In this document: positions 53,035 to 62,163 of the stretch, piece after piece
Position numbering within the stretch: the first letter of the stretch is position 1
How the letters are laid out: each line of letters starts with the position of its first letter
Origin: Dethiobacter alkaliphilus
GTDB lineage: Bacteria; Bacillota; Dethiobacteria; DTU022; UBA8154
Length of the DNA: 63,841 nt
Reading direction: 5' to 3'
NCBI GenBank assembly: GCA_016841605.1
Contig: JAENYV010000012.1
Location: forward strand, 55,103-118,943
Translations under genes and position numbers: made by a program
Notes under the pieces: generated by a model
Databases searched by the model: none
Told to the model about the DNA's origin: nothing
The model's input: the letters and a program-made list of their open reading frames with translations, nothing else

Positions 53035-54759
53035 TCAGTTGCCTTTTCTGCTTTGAAAATAAGCTTCCACTTCCTGACGCGAACGGGTGTTAAAAACATC
53101 TTTTTTTTCCAACCAGCCTTTGCGCGCTATAGCCACCCCCAAATAAGTATCGGCAAATTCTTCTAACCTGTGCGCATCAGGGTTAATAGAAACGAGAAGA
53201 CCCAATTCTTTAGCGCTCTTTAAGTGCCTCCAATCCAGGTCCAGACGGGCCGGGCTGGCATTTAACTCTATGATAACATTGTGTTCCAAAGCCGTTTGCA
53301 ATACCTTCTCCAGGTCAAAGGGGTATCCTTCTCTTCCCAGCAGAAGCCTCCCGGTCGGATGTCCGAGCATGGTCACCTGTGGATGGGAAAGGGCCTTGAC
53401 CAGCCTTTCCGTCATCTTATCCCCGGACATTTTAAACCCGGAATGGATCGAGGCAATAACAAAATCCAGTTGCTGCAAAAGCTCATCTGGATAATCCAGA
53501 GACCCGTCCGCTCTGATATCTGACTCCACTCCGCTGAAAATAGCTACATCAGGATATCTTTCCTTCAATACTTCGATCTCTTTTAGTTGCCTTTTTAAAT
53601 CGTCTTCTTTTAGCCCTCCGGCATAATAGGCGGACTGGCTGTGATCCGAAATGCCCACATATTCGTAGCCCGCTTCCCGGCAAAACTTGACTACATCTTC
53701 AAGGGTATTTTCCCCGTCGCTGTAAGCCGTATGGATGTGAAAAATACCCTTAATATCCCTTTCCTCTACCAGGAGGGGCAAAGCCCCTTTTTCCGCGGCT
53801 TCAATTTCCCCATAGTTTTCGCGCAGCTCCGGAGGTATATAGGACAGGTTAAGAACCTGGAAAAAAGCCTCCTCACTTTGGCAAACAATCGGTTCTTCTC
53901 CCCGAAAAATCCCGTATTCGTTTATTTTCATGCCCATGGTTTTGGCCCGGTGCCTCAAAGCTGTATTATGTTCTTTGCTGCCGGTAAAGTGATGAAGGGC
54001 ATAGGGGAACTGTTCAGTTTGGACAACCCTGAGGTCCGCGTTGATACCCTCCTGCAGACGGACCGCAGCCTTTGTTTCCCCCAGAGCGATTACCTCTGCA
54101 ACCTGCGGCAACCCGGCAAAATATTCGGTTAACTTTCCAGGCTCAGCAGCGGAGGCTACGAGGTCAATATCTTTAACAATCTCCCTGCACCGCCTGATGC
54201 TGCCTGCCGTGCTAACCTCGCCCAGCGCGGGATAAGCCTTTATTTTTTCCAGCAAGCCGGCGGCGATTTGCCTCGCAAAACTGTAATAATATTGTCCCTG
54301 AAAGCGCCTTAAATACTCAATTCCTCTCAGAATATTGTCCTGAGTTTTGGCACCGAAACCCTTCAAGTTTATCAGGCGATTTTCCTTGCAGGCATATTCC
54401 AGCTCTGCCAGGGCAGCTATCCCCAGAGTATCATAAAGCATTTTAACTTTTCTGGGACCCAGACCGGGAACCTTCAAAATATCCCGGAGTCCTGCAGGAA
54501 TGCTCGCTTTCAGCTCTTCATAATATTTCAGGCTGCCTGTCAAAATCAGCTCCCTTAATTTTTCATTTAAAGCGGAGCCGATTCCTTTAACTTCTTGTAA
54601 CTTATCCTCCACGACAAGCGTGCGCACCTTTTCTTCCCCCAAAAGCTCCACAGTTCTGGCAGCGTTGTAATAAGCCCTGCTTTTAAAGGAATTTTCTCCT
54701 CTGAGCTCCAATAACAAAGCGATTTCTTGAAGAATTTTCGCGATAGCACCCTTCTCCAC
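53035..54759 (-). CDS. polX: PolX-type DNA polymerase / 3'-5' exonuclease
   Basis: 574 residues: HhH motifs (KGIGSALNEKL, VPGLGPRKVK), a polymerase-beta core with TAGSIRRCREIVKDIDL (GS and the metal-binding Asp pair), and a PHP domain (HIHTAYSDGENTLED) with exonuclease function. It acts in gap filling in base-excision repair. The start is GTG at 54759 with only a weak SD. It forms a pair with DUF763. Confidence 0.93.
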   Translation of the reverse strand: MEKGAIAKILQEIALLLELRGENSFKSRAYYNAARTVELLGEEKVRTLVVEDKLQEVKGIGSALNEKLRELILTGSLKYYEELKASIPAGLRDILKVPGLGPRKVKMLYDTLGIAALAELEYACKENRLINLKGFGAKTQDNILRGIEYLRRFQGQYYYSFARQIAAGLLEKIKAYPALGEVSTAGSIRRCREIVKDIDLVASAAEPGKLTEYFAGLPQVAEVIALGETKAAVRLQEGINADLRVVQTEQFPYALHHFTGSKEHNTALRHRAKTMGMKINEYGIFRGEEPIVCQSEEAFFQVLNLSYIPPELRENYGEIEAAEKGALPLLVEERDIKGIFHIHTAYSDGENTLEDVVKFCREAGYEYVGISDHSQSAYYAGGLKEDDLKRQLKEIEVLKERYPDVAIFSGVESDIRADGSLDYPDELLQQLDFVIASIHSGFKMSGDKMTERLVKALSHPQVTMLGHPTGRLLLGREGYPFDLEKVLQTALEHNVIIELNASPARLDLDWRHLKSAKELGLLVSINPDAHRLEEFADTYLGVAIARKGWLEKKDVFNTRSRQEVEAYFQSRKGN

Positions 54760-54975
54760 AGTCCACCCCGATCTAAATTGTTGTGACTAATCTAAACTTC
54801 CTCTTGTAAGAAGCGGGAAACTTTTAGGTTTAACCTTTTTTAGCATAATATCACATCAATGCTCCGGAAACAAGCAGACGTTCGCCTCTCTCATGGCCTT
54901 ATCCGGCTTACAAGACAAACGAACGCCCTTTTTATCTCTCCTCTTTTCTTCCTTTTGCCTTCCGTCTCCCTCTGT

Positions 54976-55797
54976 TTACTGTTTGTTCAAGAAATGCTTC
55001 TCCAGCAAGACAACCGCCTGATACATTACAGCAGCGGCAGCGGCAAGAATAATGACGCTTGTCATTACCAGATCAAGCCTGAAGACCTGCCCTCCATAGA
55101 CAATTAAATATCCAAGGCCGGCTCTGGAAACAAGAAACTCTCCCACGATAACTCCAACCCACGACAGCCCCACATTAATTTTAAGGGCAGCAATAATCGT
55201 CGGGATACTCGAAGGTAAAATTACCTTTTGCAATACCTGCCCTCTGGTTGCTCCAAAAGACTGGAGCAGTTTTATTTTTTCCGGCTCAACCTGGGCAAAA
55301 CCGGTATAGACCCCCAGAATAGTTACAACCAGCGATATCAGGAGCGCCATGGCGATAATAGCCGGCGCCCCCTGACCTATCCAGACAATTAAAATCGGAC
55401 CGAGGGCAATTTTCGGCAGGCTGTTTAAGATGACCAGGTAAGGGTCCAATACATCGGAAAGAAACTTCGACCACCACAAAGCAATAGCAGCAAAAGTACC
55501 GCAAATTGTTCCCAGGATAAACCCGGCCGCCGTTTCCAGGACGGTTATGACGATATGGTGATACAAAGCCCCTTCCTTATGCAGCATGATCAGGGTTCTG
55601 ATGATTCGGGAAGGCTGGCTCGTAATAAACGGATCGATCCATTTTAAATTGCCGGCAATCTCCCATACCACGATCAATAACACCAGCAACGCTATTTGGG
55701 ATAAGATTACCCTGATCCGGTAATTCTTCCTTTCCTGCTGATAAGCGCGGTGCTCTTCCGATATGTATTGTATTTGCTCCTGATTAGGCATGAACAT
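54976..55797 (-). CDS. ABC importer permease (SsuC/TauC-type)
   Basis: 273 residues from the ATG at 55797, 6 bp after AAGG and overlapping the ATPase gene by 14 bp. Six membrane helices and the EAA loop (SFGATRGQVLQKVILPSSIP) that contacts the ATPase. Members of this group import nitrate, sulfonates, taurine or pyrimidine precursors of thiamin. It is the third gene of the operon. Confidence 0.9.
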   Translation of the reverse strand: MFMPNQEQIQYISEEHRAYQQERKNYRIRVILSQIALLVLLIVVWEIAGNLKWIDPFITSQPSRIIRTLIMLHKEGALYHHIVITVLETAAGFILGTICGTFAAIALWWSKFLSDVLDPYLVILNSLPKIALGPILIVWIGQGAPAIIAMALLISLVVTILGVYTGFAQVEPEKIKLLQSFGATRGQVLQKVILPSSIPTIIAALKINVGLSWVGVIVGEFLVSRAGLGYLIVYGGQVFRLDLVMTSVIILAAAAAVMYQAVVLLEKHFLNKQ

Positions 55798-56557
55798 CCA
55801 GTTCCTTCCAGATTGAATTAAAATACAGGCGGAATTCAGGCGCTTCACGGCTTTTCAGGGGAGTTTTTTCGCTGCAGGTCAGTTCAATACTGTGTATACT
55901 TTTTATGGAGCCCGGCCTTTTCGTCAGAACCACTATTTTATCCGACATACTGATCGCTTCGGCGATATCATGGGTTACCAGAATAGCTGTTTTATTTTCT
56001 TTGACAATAATCTGCTTTACTTCGTCGGCAACAACCAGCCTGGTCTGGTAGTCCAGGGCGGAAAAAGCTTCATCCAGCAGAAGTATCTCCGGATTAACGG
56101 CCAGGGTGCGAATCAGGGCTACCCTCTGTCTCATGCCGCCTGAAAGCCGGCTCGGGTAGGAATGAGCAAAATCGATCAGCCCATAATTCTCCAAAAGCTT
56201 ACGGGCAAATGCTTTGGTCTGCTCGTTAACATTGTTTTGCACTTCCAGACCAAGCAGAACGTTTTTCCAGATAGTGCGCCATTCAAACAACTGATCGCTT
56301 TGCGGCATGTAGCCCACCATTTTAGTGCCCCGCCTCACCGCTGTCCCCTTAATTAAGACCTCACCACCGGAAGACGGGATCAAACCGGCAATAACATTAA
56401 GCATCGTCGATTTGCCGCACCCACTGGGGCCTACTATACCGACAAACTCCCCTTCCCCGACCTCCAGAGACAGGTTTTGCAGGGCGGTAATTTCCCCTTC
56501 GGGACTGTGGTACTTCACAGTTAAATCTCTAACTTCAACAAGCGGCCCTGCCTTCAA
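55784..56557 (-). CDS. ABC importer ATP-binding protein (SsuB/TauB-type)
   Basis: 257 residues with Walker A GPSGCGKST, Q-loop (YMPQSD), signature LSGGMRQR, Walker B LLLDEAFSALD and H-loop (VTHD), all intact. It powers uptake with the neighbouring permease and binding lipoprotein. It lies 31 bp after the binding-protein gene, with SD AGGGGAG. Confidence 0.92.
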   Translation of the reverse strand: MKAGPLVEVRDLTVKYHSPEGEITALQNLSLEVGEGEFVGIVGPSGCGKSTMLNVIAGLIPSSGGEVLIKGTAVRRGTKMVGYMPQSDQLFEWRTIWKNVLLGLEVQNNVNEQTKAFARKLLENYGLIDFAHSYPSRLSGGMRQRVALIRTLAVNPEILLLDEAFSALDYQTRLVVADEVKQIIVKENKTAILVTHDIAEAISMSDKIVVLTKRPGSIKSIHSIELTCSEKTPLKSREAPEFRLYFNSIWKELDVHA

Positions 56558-56588
56558 GCAAATCTCCCCTTTTCATAAAGTAGCAAAA

Positions 56589-57596
56589 CTACTTGATTGT
56601 ATCTAACGCCCGCTCGGCAAAATAATTGGAAACCAATTTTTCGTAGGGAGCCCTTTTATCAAGTTCACCGGCAAGCTCCATGACATCTTGCAGTCTCACA
56701 AAAGCTTCTTCTGTAAAGACAGGGTTTTTGGCCCAGGCATCAACATCCTTATAGCGTTTTGCCACCGAGGCAAGTATCTCCTCGTCTACATCCGGAAAGG
56801 AAGATTTAATCGCACCGGCGATTTCTTCGGGAGAATGGCTCTCCACCCAAGATTGGCCGTGATAAACGGCATTGGTAAATTTTTGAATTATCTCCTCATT
56901 CTTTTCTATGTAACTCTTGCGTGCCGAAAAAACTGTATAAGGGATCTCACCGCTTTCCGCTCCGACAGAAGCCACAACAAAGCCGGTTCCTTCTTTTTCC
57001 AGAGATGCGGCGACAGGCTCAAACAGGGTCACGTAATCGCCCTCTCCCCCCGTAAATGCTCCGGCCATCAAGGCAAACTGGATATTTGTCAGCACTTCCA
57101 CATCTTCACCGGGGACAATATTCTTTCCTTTTAAGACATATTCCAAAGTCATCAGCGGCACACCGCCCTTGCGCCCGCCGATGATTGTGCTGCCCCTGAC
57201 CTTATCCCACTCAAAATCAGGATCCGGCTCTCTTGCCACCAAGAATGAACCGTCCCGTTTCGTCAATTGGGCAAAGTTTACGGCATAATCATCCTGACCC
57301 TGGTTATAGACGTAGATGGTCGCTTCCGGACCCATGAAGCCTATGTCAGCCTGGCCCGACAGCAAAGCTGTCATAACCTTGTCGGCACCCTGTCCGCTCG
57401 TTAGTTCCAGTTCAATACCTTCATCGTCAAAAAATCCCTGATTAATGGCCACATACATGGGCGCATAAAAAACGGAATGGGTCACTTCATTCAGCCTTAC
57501 CTTAGTCATTTTACTTTTTACTCTGCACCCGGTTATGTAAGAAAACAGCGACACTATTACCAGCAAAAGCCCCAACCATAGAAAAAATTTTTTCAT
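56589..57596 (-). CDS. ABC importer substrate-binding lipoprotein (NMT1/SsuA-like)
   Basis: 335 residues. Signal peptide with lipobox ITGC (Cys24), then a two-lobed binding fold of the NMT1/SsuA group: VTHSVFYAPMYVAINQGFFD, and ALLSGQADIGFMGPEA. The ligand is not decidable (sulfonate, thiamin precursor or another small anion). SD GAGGAGG precedes the ATG. First gene of the operon, with a terminator hairpin in its leader. Confidence 0.9.
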   Translation of the reverse strand: MKKFFLWLGLLLVIVSLFSYITGCRVKSKMTKVRLNEVTHSVFYAPMYVAINQGFFDDEGIELELTSGQGADKVMTALLSGQADIGFMGPEATIYVYNQGQDDYAVNFAQLTKRDGSFLVAREPDPDFEWDKVRGSTIIGGRKGGVPLMTLEYVLKGKNIVPGEDVEVLTNIQFALMAGAFTGGEGDYVTLFEPVAASLEKEGTGFVVASVGAESGEIPYTVFSARKSYIEKNEEIIQKFTNAVYHGQSWVESHSPEEIAGAIKSSFPDVDEEILASVAKRYKDVDAWAKNPVFTEEAFVRLQDVMELAGELDKRAPYEKLVSNYFAERALDTIK

Positions 57597-57962
57597 TCAG
57601 CAACAACCTCCTCAGGTTAAACTCGTTTCCTTATTGTATTAATCAAGCCTTATTTTGGTTCAAAAATAAACAAAAAGACTGGAAGCACAGCAAAGTACCT
57701 TCCCTGCTTCCAGTCTTCAAAAAATTTAGTAAGTTAAAAAATAAAATACCGATTAAAAAAAAGAGGATATTTATTCTTTAACCAGGATCAGCGCACTGTT
57801 CATACAATAAATAATAAATTAAAAGAAATCTATCCTTACTTGTGGAAATATAGAATTAAACAACTTGTCCTTAACTGTTGAAGGAATTTAACATTGTGCA
57901 TAGAAGTAAATAATATTATAATACTCTACATAAAAATCATAAAAATAATAAAGGTGCTGTTC
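57597..57962. other. Divergent control region, ABC importer / speD
   Basis: 366 bp between divergent genes. It holds the minus-strand terminator at 57675-57717 and the SD of speD. Both promoters must lie here, but the AT-rich DNA offers several weak boxes and I cannot choose. I recognise no standard riboswitch. Confidence 0.45.
57675..57717 (-). terminator. Intrinsic terminator in the leader of the ABC importer operon
   Basis: On the minus strand a 13-bp perfect stem (AAGACTGGAAGCA) with a 17-nt loop is followed by TTTTTGTTTATTTTTG, ending about 75 nt before the binding-protein ATG. There is no gene upstream on this strand within 3 kb for it to terminate except citrate synthase beyond speD, so it most likely acts as an attenuator of the importer operon. 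Confidence 0.8.
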
Positions 57963-58778
57963 ATGAAAATTCAACCGATCAATAAAAAACTAAAGCTTTA
58001 TGGTTTTAATAATCTCACAAAAACCCTAAGTTTTAATCTTTATGATATTTGTTATGCCCTGACCCAGGAACAACATCAAGAATACATTGAGTATATCGAC
58101 GAAGAATATAATGCGGATAGACTCGTAAAAATTCTTACCGACGTAGTGGAAATAATAGGAGCCAACATTTTAAATGTCGCCCACCAGGACTATTATCCTC
58201 AAGGGGCCAGCGTCACTATGCTTGTGGCAGAAAATGAAGTTATCAACGTAGAGCAACCCATGAAAGTCCTGGAAAACGAATCTCCAGGACCCTCTTCAAG
58301 GGCTGTTGTCGGTCATCTTGATAAAAGTCATATTGCAGTGCATACGTATCCGGAAAACCATCCGGATAAAGGTATCAGTACATTTCGAGCAGATATTGAC
58401 GTTTCAACTTGTGGAAGAATATCTCCTCTCAAGGCCCTGAACTATCTTATTACAAGTTTTGAGCCTGACATAGCCATGATGGACTACCGGGTCCGCGGTT
58501 TTACCCGGGATATTAACGGTAATAAATATTATATTGACCACAAAATCAATTCCATACAAAACTTTATCGATGAAGAAATGAGGGATTGTTACCAGATGAT
58601 TGATGTCAATGTTTATCAGGAGAATATTTTCCATACAAAAATGTTATTAAAAGAATTTGACCTGGATCATTATCTGTTCGGGGTAGCCAAAAGGGAACTA
58701 CCGAAAAAAGATAAGCAAAAAATTAAAAAGCGGATTAAAAAAGAGATGCTGGAAATTTTTTACGGCAGAAACATTTGA
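57963..58778 (+). CDS. speD: S-adenosylmethionine decarboxylase proenzyme
   Basis: 271 residues from the ATG at 57963 (SD AAAGGTG); the frame opens at 57894 without support. This is the longer E. coli-type SpeD. The motif [10 protein letters not shown] marks self-cleavage: Ser122 should become the pyruvoyl cofactor. The [17 protein letters not shown] stretch is also conserved. It supplies the aminopropyl donor for spermidine. No speE was seen in the window. Confidence 0.93.
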   Translation: MKIQPINKKLKLYGFNNLTKTLSFNLYDICYALTQEQHQEYIEYIDEEYNADRLVKILTDVVEIIGANILNVAHQDYYPQGASVTMLVAENEVINVEQPMKVLENESPGPSSRAVVGHLDKSHIAVHTYPENHPDKGISTFRADIDVSTCGRISPLKALNYLITSFEPDIAMMDYRVRGFTRDINGNKYYIDHKINSIQNFIDEEMRDCYQMIDVNVYQENIFHTKMLLKEFDLDHYLFGVAKRELPKKDKQKIKKRIKKEMLEIFYGRNI

Positions 58779-58852
58779 TAGATCAAATGTTTAACTGAAT
58801 ATTTGACGGAGCTGTTGTTTTGATTCATCCTTAATTATATATTTTATTTTTT

Positions 58853-58874
58853 AACACTTCCATGCTGAAGTGTT
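58853..58874 (+). terminator. Intrinsic terminator after speD
   Basis: AACACTTC-6 nt-GAAGTGTT followed by ACTTTATTTC, 75 bp after the speD stop. It also lies just past the convergent citrate synthase gene. Confidence 0.7.
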
Positions 58875-58926
58875 ACTTTATTTCATACCGTTTTTTTCTC
58901 TTTTTATGCGGCTTATATCTCCTCAG

Positions 58927-60381
58927 TCAGCAGCTAAGGTCTTTTCTTTCCGCCTGATAAATAGCTTTTTTAATGGCAGATAAATCTTGATCGCTAAAAG
59001 ACTCAATCGTTCGTTTATCCAAAGGAATGTAACGGCTTTTAGGCATGACATTTTTATAGGCAGGGCGGATGACCTTTCCACCACTGACGATTTCTTCAAT
59101 CCTGTGAGCGGACCAGCCGGCAATGCGTGACATAGCAAAAATTGGTGTAAACAATTCGACGGGAATATTTAACATTTTGTAAACAAACCCCGAATAAAAG
59201 TCCACATTTATGGCAATCTCTTTAGCTACGTTTCTCTCTTCAGCAATGACCAGGGGAGCGATCTTTTCAATAGTATTATATAACCGGTATTCTTCCTCCA
59301 TACCCTTGGCCTGAGATAATAATTCGGCCTTTTCTTTCAATAAAATCGTTCTGGGATCGGATAGAGTGTAGACTGCATGGCCAATGCCATATATTAAGCC
59401 TTTGCCATCAAAGGCCTTTTTCCGAAGTATTTTTACTAGATACTCTTCGAGTTCCTTTTCATCGTCCCAGTGGCTGACATTTGCCTTGATGTCCTCCATC
59501 ATTTGGATTACTTTTTTATTTGCTCCCCCGTGTTTTGAACCTTTCAAGGAACCGATGGCAGCAGCAATTACCGAGTATGTATCCGTATCAGTTGAGGAAA
59601 CAACGTGAGTTGTAAAGGCAGAATTATTCCCCCCTCCGTGTTCGGCATGTAAAATCAGGTTTAGATCTAAAATTTCTGCTTCCTGCTCGTTATATTGGTT
59701 ATCAGGCCTGATCATATGCAAAAAATTTTCCGAGGGGCTTAAGTCTTCCTGCGGTTTATGTATATATAAGCTTTTATCACCGTAAAAATGTTCTCTGGCC
59801 TGGTAAGCATAAGCGACCATAGTTGGGAAACAGGCGATAAGTTCGATGCATTGTCTGAGGACATTGGCAACACTGGTATCTTCCGCATTCTCATCATAAG
59901 AATAGCAGGCCAGTACACTTCTGGCCAGTTTATTCATAATATCCCTGCTGGGTGCCTTTAAAATCATATCTTCCGTGAAACCATCCGGAAGAGTTCTGCT
60001 TTCCCTCATCCATTTCTGAAAATGTTCCAGCTGTACTGCAGTAGGCAATTTGCCAAATAGAAGAAGGAAGCAAGCTTCATCAAAGCCGTGTCTTTGCTCT
60101 CGCTGAAGACCTTTTACCAGATCGTTAATTTCGATTCCGCGATAGTACAACCGTCCATCTTGAGGGATCTTTTCTCCTTCATCAATTATATAGGCATGAA
60201 CCTCGCCAATCTCTGTTAAACCGATTAAAACTCCGGTACCATCACTGTTTCTTAATCCCCGTTTAGTATTGTATTTTCCATACATTTCCGGCTTAATGAA
60301 GCTGTTTGTTTCAGCCAAAGAAGAAAGTTCATTAAAAAGCTCACTTTCCAAGAGAGAAAAATTGGATGGATTTAGTCTCAT
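58927..60381 (-). CDS. Citrate synthase
   Basis: 484 residues, including a 45-residue N-terminal extension typical of clostridial forms. Catalytic motifs LHAEHGGGNNSAF (His), GIGHAVYTLSDPR (His and Arg) and NVDFYSGF (Asp) are intact. It condenses acetyl-CoA and oxaloacetate to citrate, feeding glutamate synthesis. A 2-methylcitrate activity cannot be excluded. AAGGAG precedes the ATG. Transcribed alone. Confidence 0.93.
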   Translation of the reverse strand: MRLNPSNFSLLESELFNELSSLAETNSFIKPEMYGKYNTKRGLRNSDGTGVLIGLTEIGEVHAYIIDEGEKIPQDGRLYYRGIEINDLVKGLQREQRHGFDEACFLLLFGKLPTAVQLEHFQKWMRESRTLPDGFTEDMILKAPSRDIMNKLARSVLACYSYDENAEDTSVANVLRQCIELIACFPTMVAYAYQAREHFYGDKSLYIHKPQEDLSPSENFLHMIRPDNQYNEQEAEILDLNLILHAEHGGGNNSAFTTHVVSSTDTDTYSVIAAAIGSLKGSKHGGANKKVIQMMEDIKANVSHWDDEKELEEYLVKILRKKAFDGKGLIYGIGHAVYTLSDPRTILLKEKAELLSQAKGMEEEYRLYNTIEKIAPLVIAEERNVAKEIAINVDFYSGFVYKMLNIPVELFTPIFAMSRIAGWSAHRIEEIVSGGKVIRPAYKNVMPKSRYIPLDKRTIESFSDQDLSAIKKAIYQAERKDLSC

Positions 60382-60559
60382 AATTTTAACTCCTTAATTT
60401 ACTTATAAATGACAACAACTCCCCTCTGTATAATTCTACAAATAAAACTGGAATCCTTTTTTTGTCCCAAACTTTTTAAAGGAAATTTTTTATAAAGGAT
60501 GAAAAAAAGCGTCTTATTGTTGTTCCTTTTACTTTTACGACTATCACTTTAAATTAAAA

Positions 60560-60585
60560 AACTTTGTTAACGTGTTAACAAAGTT
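60560..60585 (-). terminator. Intrinsic terminator of the DUF3231-like genes
   Basis: On the minus strand a 12-bp palindromic stem (AACTTTGTTAAC) is followed by TTTTTTAATTT, 26 bp after the stop at 60611. Confidence 0.8.
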
Positions 60586-60610
60586 CCCTGGGCCTGTGCC
60601 ACATTTCTTA

Positions 60611-61126
60611 CTATCTGTAGAGGGGCGGTTCGATTACATACCCTTTTAATTTTCCGTATTCTAAATATTTATCATAAAGCTTCATCTCGTCATACAGGAA
60701 TGTTAAAAACAGCTCTCTTATCTTGGGCGAAGTGCTGTGAATAAAAGCCATTATATGAGTAGGTAGAAATTCCTGAATTCCTCTGAGTATTCGCCTAAAA
60801 ATATGTCTGTCTGAAACATGCTCTATATTTTCCGTAATTGTTGCTTGTTTTGGCGGCCTGAGAGGTAGAGGTATCCCATATTCCATCATTTCTTTTTCCA
60901 ATATCTTAATATTTTTATTAAGGACCTTCCTTCCAATTTTAAGAACCGCCTTTAAATCATCATCCCTCACAAACGATTGCAAAGTATCTGTGACGAGTAT
61001 GACATCATACCTCGAAATTAAATGATTCCAGAGATGATAGACCTCACTAACAGTAATACTTTGCTGTTTTTCCCTGGTTGACATGCATAATTCTTTTATC
61101 TTTTGCATTTTTTGTAAAAGCCTCAT
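60611..61126 (-). CDS. DUF3231-like protein
   Basis: 171 residues, all helical, with two related helical-hairpin segments. Pro-rich linkers (GIPLPLRPPKQ) and the ending EPPLYR resemble DUF3231 proteins of spore formers, which have a ferritin-like fold and unclear function. GGGAGGG lies 4 bp before the first ATG; later Met7 and Met15 are alternatives. Its upstream neighbour is a paralogue 14 bp away. Confidence 0.7.
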   Translation of the reverse strand: MRLLQKMQKIKELCMSTREKQQSITVSEVYHLWNHLISRYDVILVTDTLQSFVRDDDLKAVLKIGRKVLNKNIKILEKEMMEYGIPLPLRPPKQATITENIEHVSDRHIFRRILRGIQEFLPTHIMAFIHSTSPKIRELFLTFLYDEMKLYDKYLEYGKLKGYVIEPPLYR

Positions 61127-61140
61127 GATACCCTCCCAGA

Positions 61141-61655
61141 TTATGCTCTGTAAATAGGCGGAGCATACAATAAACCTTTTAACTTACCGTACTCAACAAT
61201 TAACTCCTGTAATTCCATACTACGAAGCAAGTGGTCTTTGAATACTTTCCTTACTTGCGGTGTTGTACTGCTCATAAAGGCCTGGGATAGAAGAGGAAAA
61301 AATGTATGTATTCCTTCTAATAAACTTTCATATATATACTTGTCTGTAAAATGTTCCAAACTCCCTGTCGTCTTGCTGCCGGCCGGCGGTCTCATCGGAA
61401 AAGGTATACCGTAATCTTTCATTATTTTTTCCATCGCGGAGATACCTACTTCGAGACCCTTTACCATCTGACCGGAGATAAATCTTAAATCTTTATCTTT
61501 AATAAAATTATCGAGAATTCTAAAGGTATGCAATATATCATTCTTGGCCACCATAATATCCCACACATAGAAGACTTCACCGACATTTATACTTTTCTGT
61601 TTTTCCCTGGTTGTTTTACCTGCGTCGGTTATTTTATAATGGATAAAGAATTTCA
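61141..61655 (-). pseudogene. DUF3231-like paralogue without its start
   Basis: From the first ATG (61566) 141 residues are encoded, but the frame upstream keeps matching its paralogue (TTREKQKSINVGEVFYVWD versus STREKQQSITVSEVYHLWN) to about 61655 and then runs into a stop with no ATG, GTG or TTG in frame. The break lies next to the IS3-type element, whose insertion probably removed the 5' end. The C-terminal part, with PFPMRPP and APPIYR, is intact. Confidence 0.7.
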
Positions 61656-61694
61656 GACAAAAAAACGGCTTTCTTTAAGGTGTATAATTGTCAC

Positions 61695-61994
61695 ATGAGA
61701 AAAACATATACAGGTAAATTCAAAGCTGCCGTAGTGCTAGAAATTTTAAAAGAGGAGAAAACCATATCCGAGATAGCCTCTCAGTATGAGGTTCACCCCA
61801 ATCAGCTAACGAAATGGCGAAAAGAAGCCATTAATGGCCTTGCTAACGTACTTGAAGATGGCCGGAGAAAAAGTGACAAGGAGAAGGAAGCTCTTGAAAA
61901 GAAAAACCAGGAACTTTATGCAGAAATCGGCAAGTTGACGACTCAGCTCAACTGGCTCAAAAAAAAATCTGGAATTAAACTGGAGCAGGAATGA
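61695..61994 (+). CDS. IS3-family transposase OrfA
   Basis: 99 residues: HTH (KFKAAVVLEILKEEKTISEI, then ASQYEVHPNQLTKWRKEAI) and a C-terminal leucine-zipper-like helix ending NWLKKKSG, typical of IS3-type OrfA. A run of nine A (61961-61970 region) could allow frameshifting into OrfB, which lies in the +1 frame. The element's left end was not identified. Confidence 0.88.
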   Translation: MRKTYTGKFKAAVVLEILKEEKTISEIASQYEVHPNQLTKWRKEAINGLANVLEDGRRKSDKEKEALEKKNQELYAEIGKLTTQLNWLKKKSGIKLEQE

Positions 61995-61998
61995 ACGC

Positions 61999-62042
61999 AT
62001 GATCCTAATAGATTTTAAAAATCGAAAACTACCTGTTACAAC
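61999..62042 (+). pseudogene. IS3-family OrfB, 5' fragment
   Basis: In the frame after OrfA, the codons ending KLPVTT are cut by the inserted IS at 62043. The rest resumes at 63795 as QTELLSLNRTSLYYR, an OrfB N-terminal motif. Joining the parts restores one open frame. Confidence 0.8.
62035..62042. repeat. Target-site duplication, left
   Basis: GTTACAAC, repeated at 63787-63794 directly outside the other end of the IS. Confidence 0.8.
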
Positions 62043-62113
62043 CTTAATTCCCGGAAAGTGTAACGATGTTTTTTAATGAAACATTGAAAATAGAGTATTT
62101 GAGCATATTTTGG

Positions 62114-62154
62114 TAGACTTATTCCTCGTTACATATTATAATATATGTAACGAG
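62114..62154 (+). promoter_or_regulatory. IS promoter nested in a hairpin that hides the transposase SD
   Basis: TAGACT (62114-62119), 17 bp and TATAAT (62137-62142) form the likely promoter. The TATAAT is the loop of a perfect 12-bp inverted repeat (62125-62136 and 62143-62154). The second arm contains GAG of the SD GAGGTGA. A transcript starting near 62149 lacks the first arm, so the SD is open. A transcript coming from outside would fold the hairpin and cover it. Confidence 0.65.
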
Positions 62155-62163
62155 GTGATGCCG

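Noticed and set aside
52430-53056. 208-residue plus-strand frame
   Set aside because: Antisense to the DUF763 gene; no SD or motif.
57597-57962. Known riboswitch (thiamin, SAM or similar) in the importer leader
   Set aside because: I looked for conserved aptamer cores and found none I could align; only the terminator is clear.
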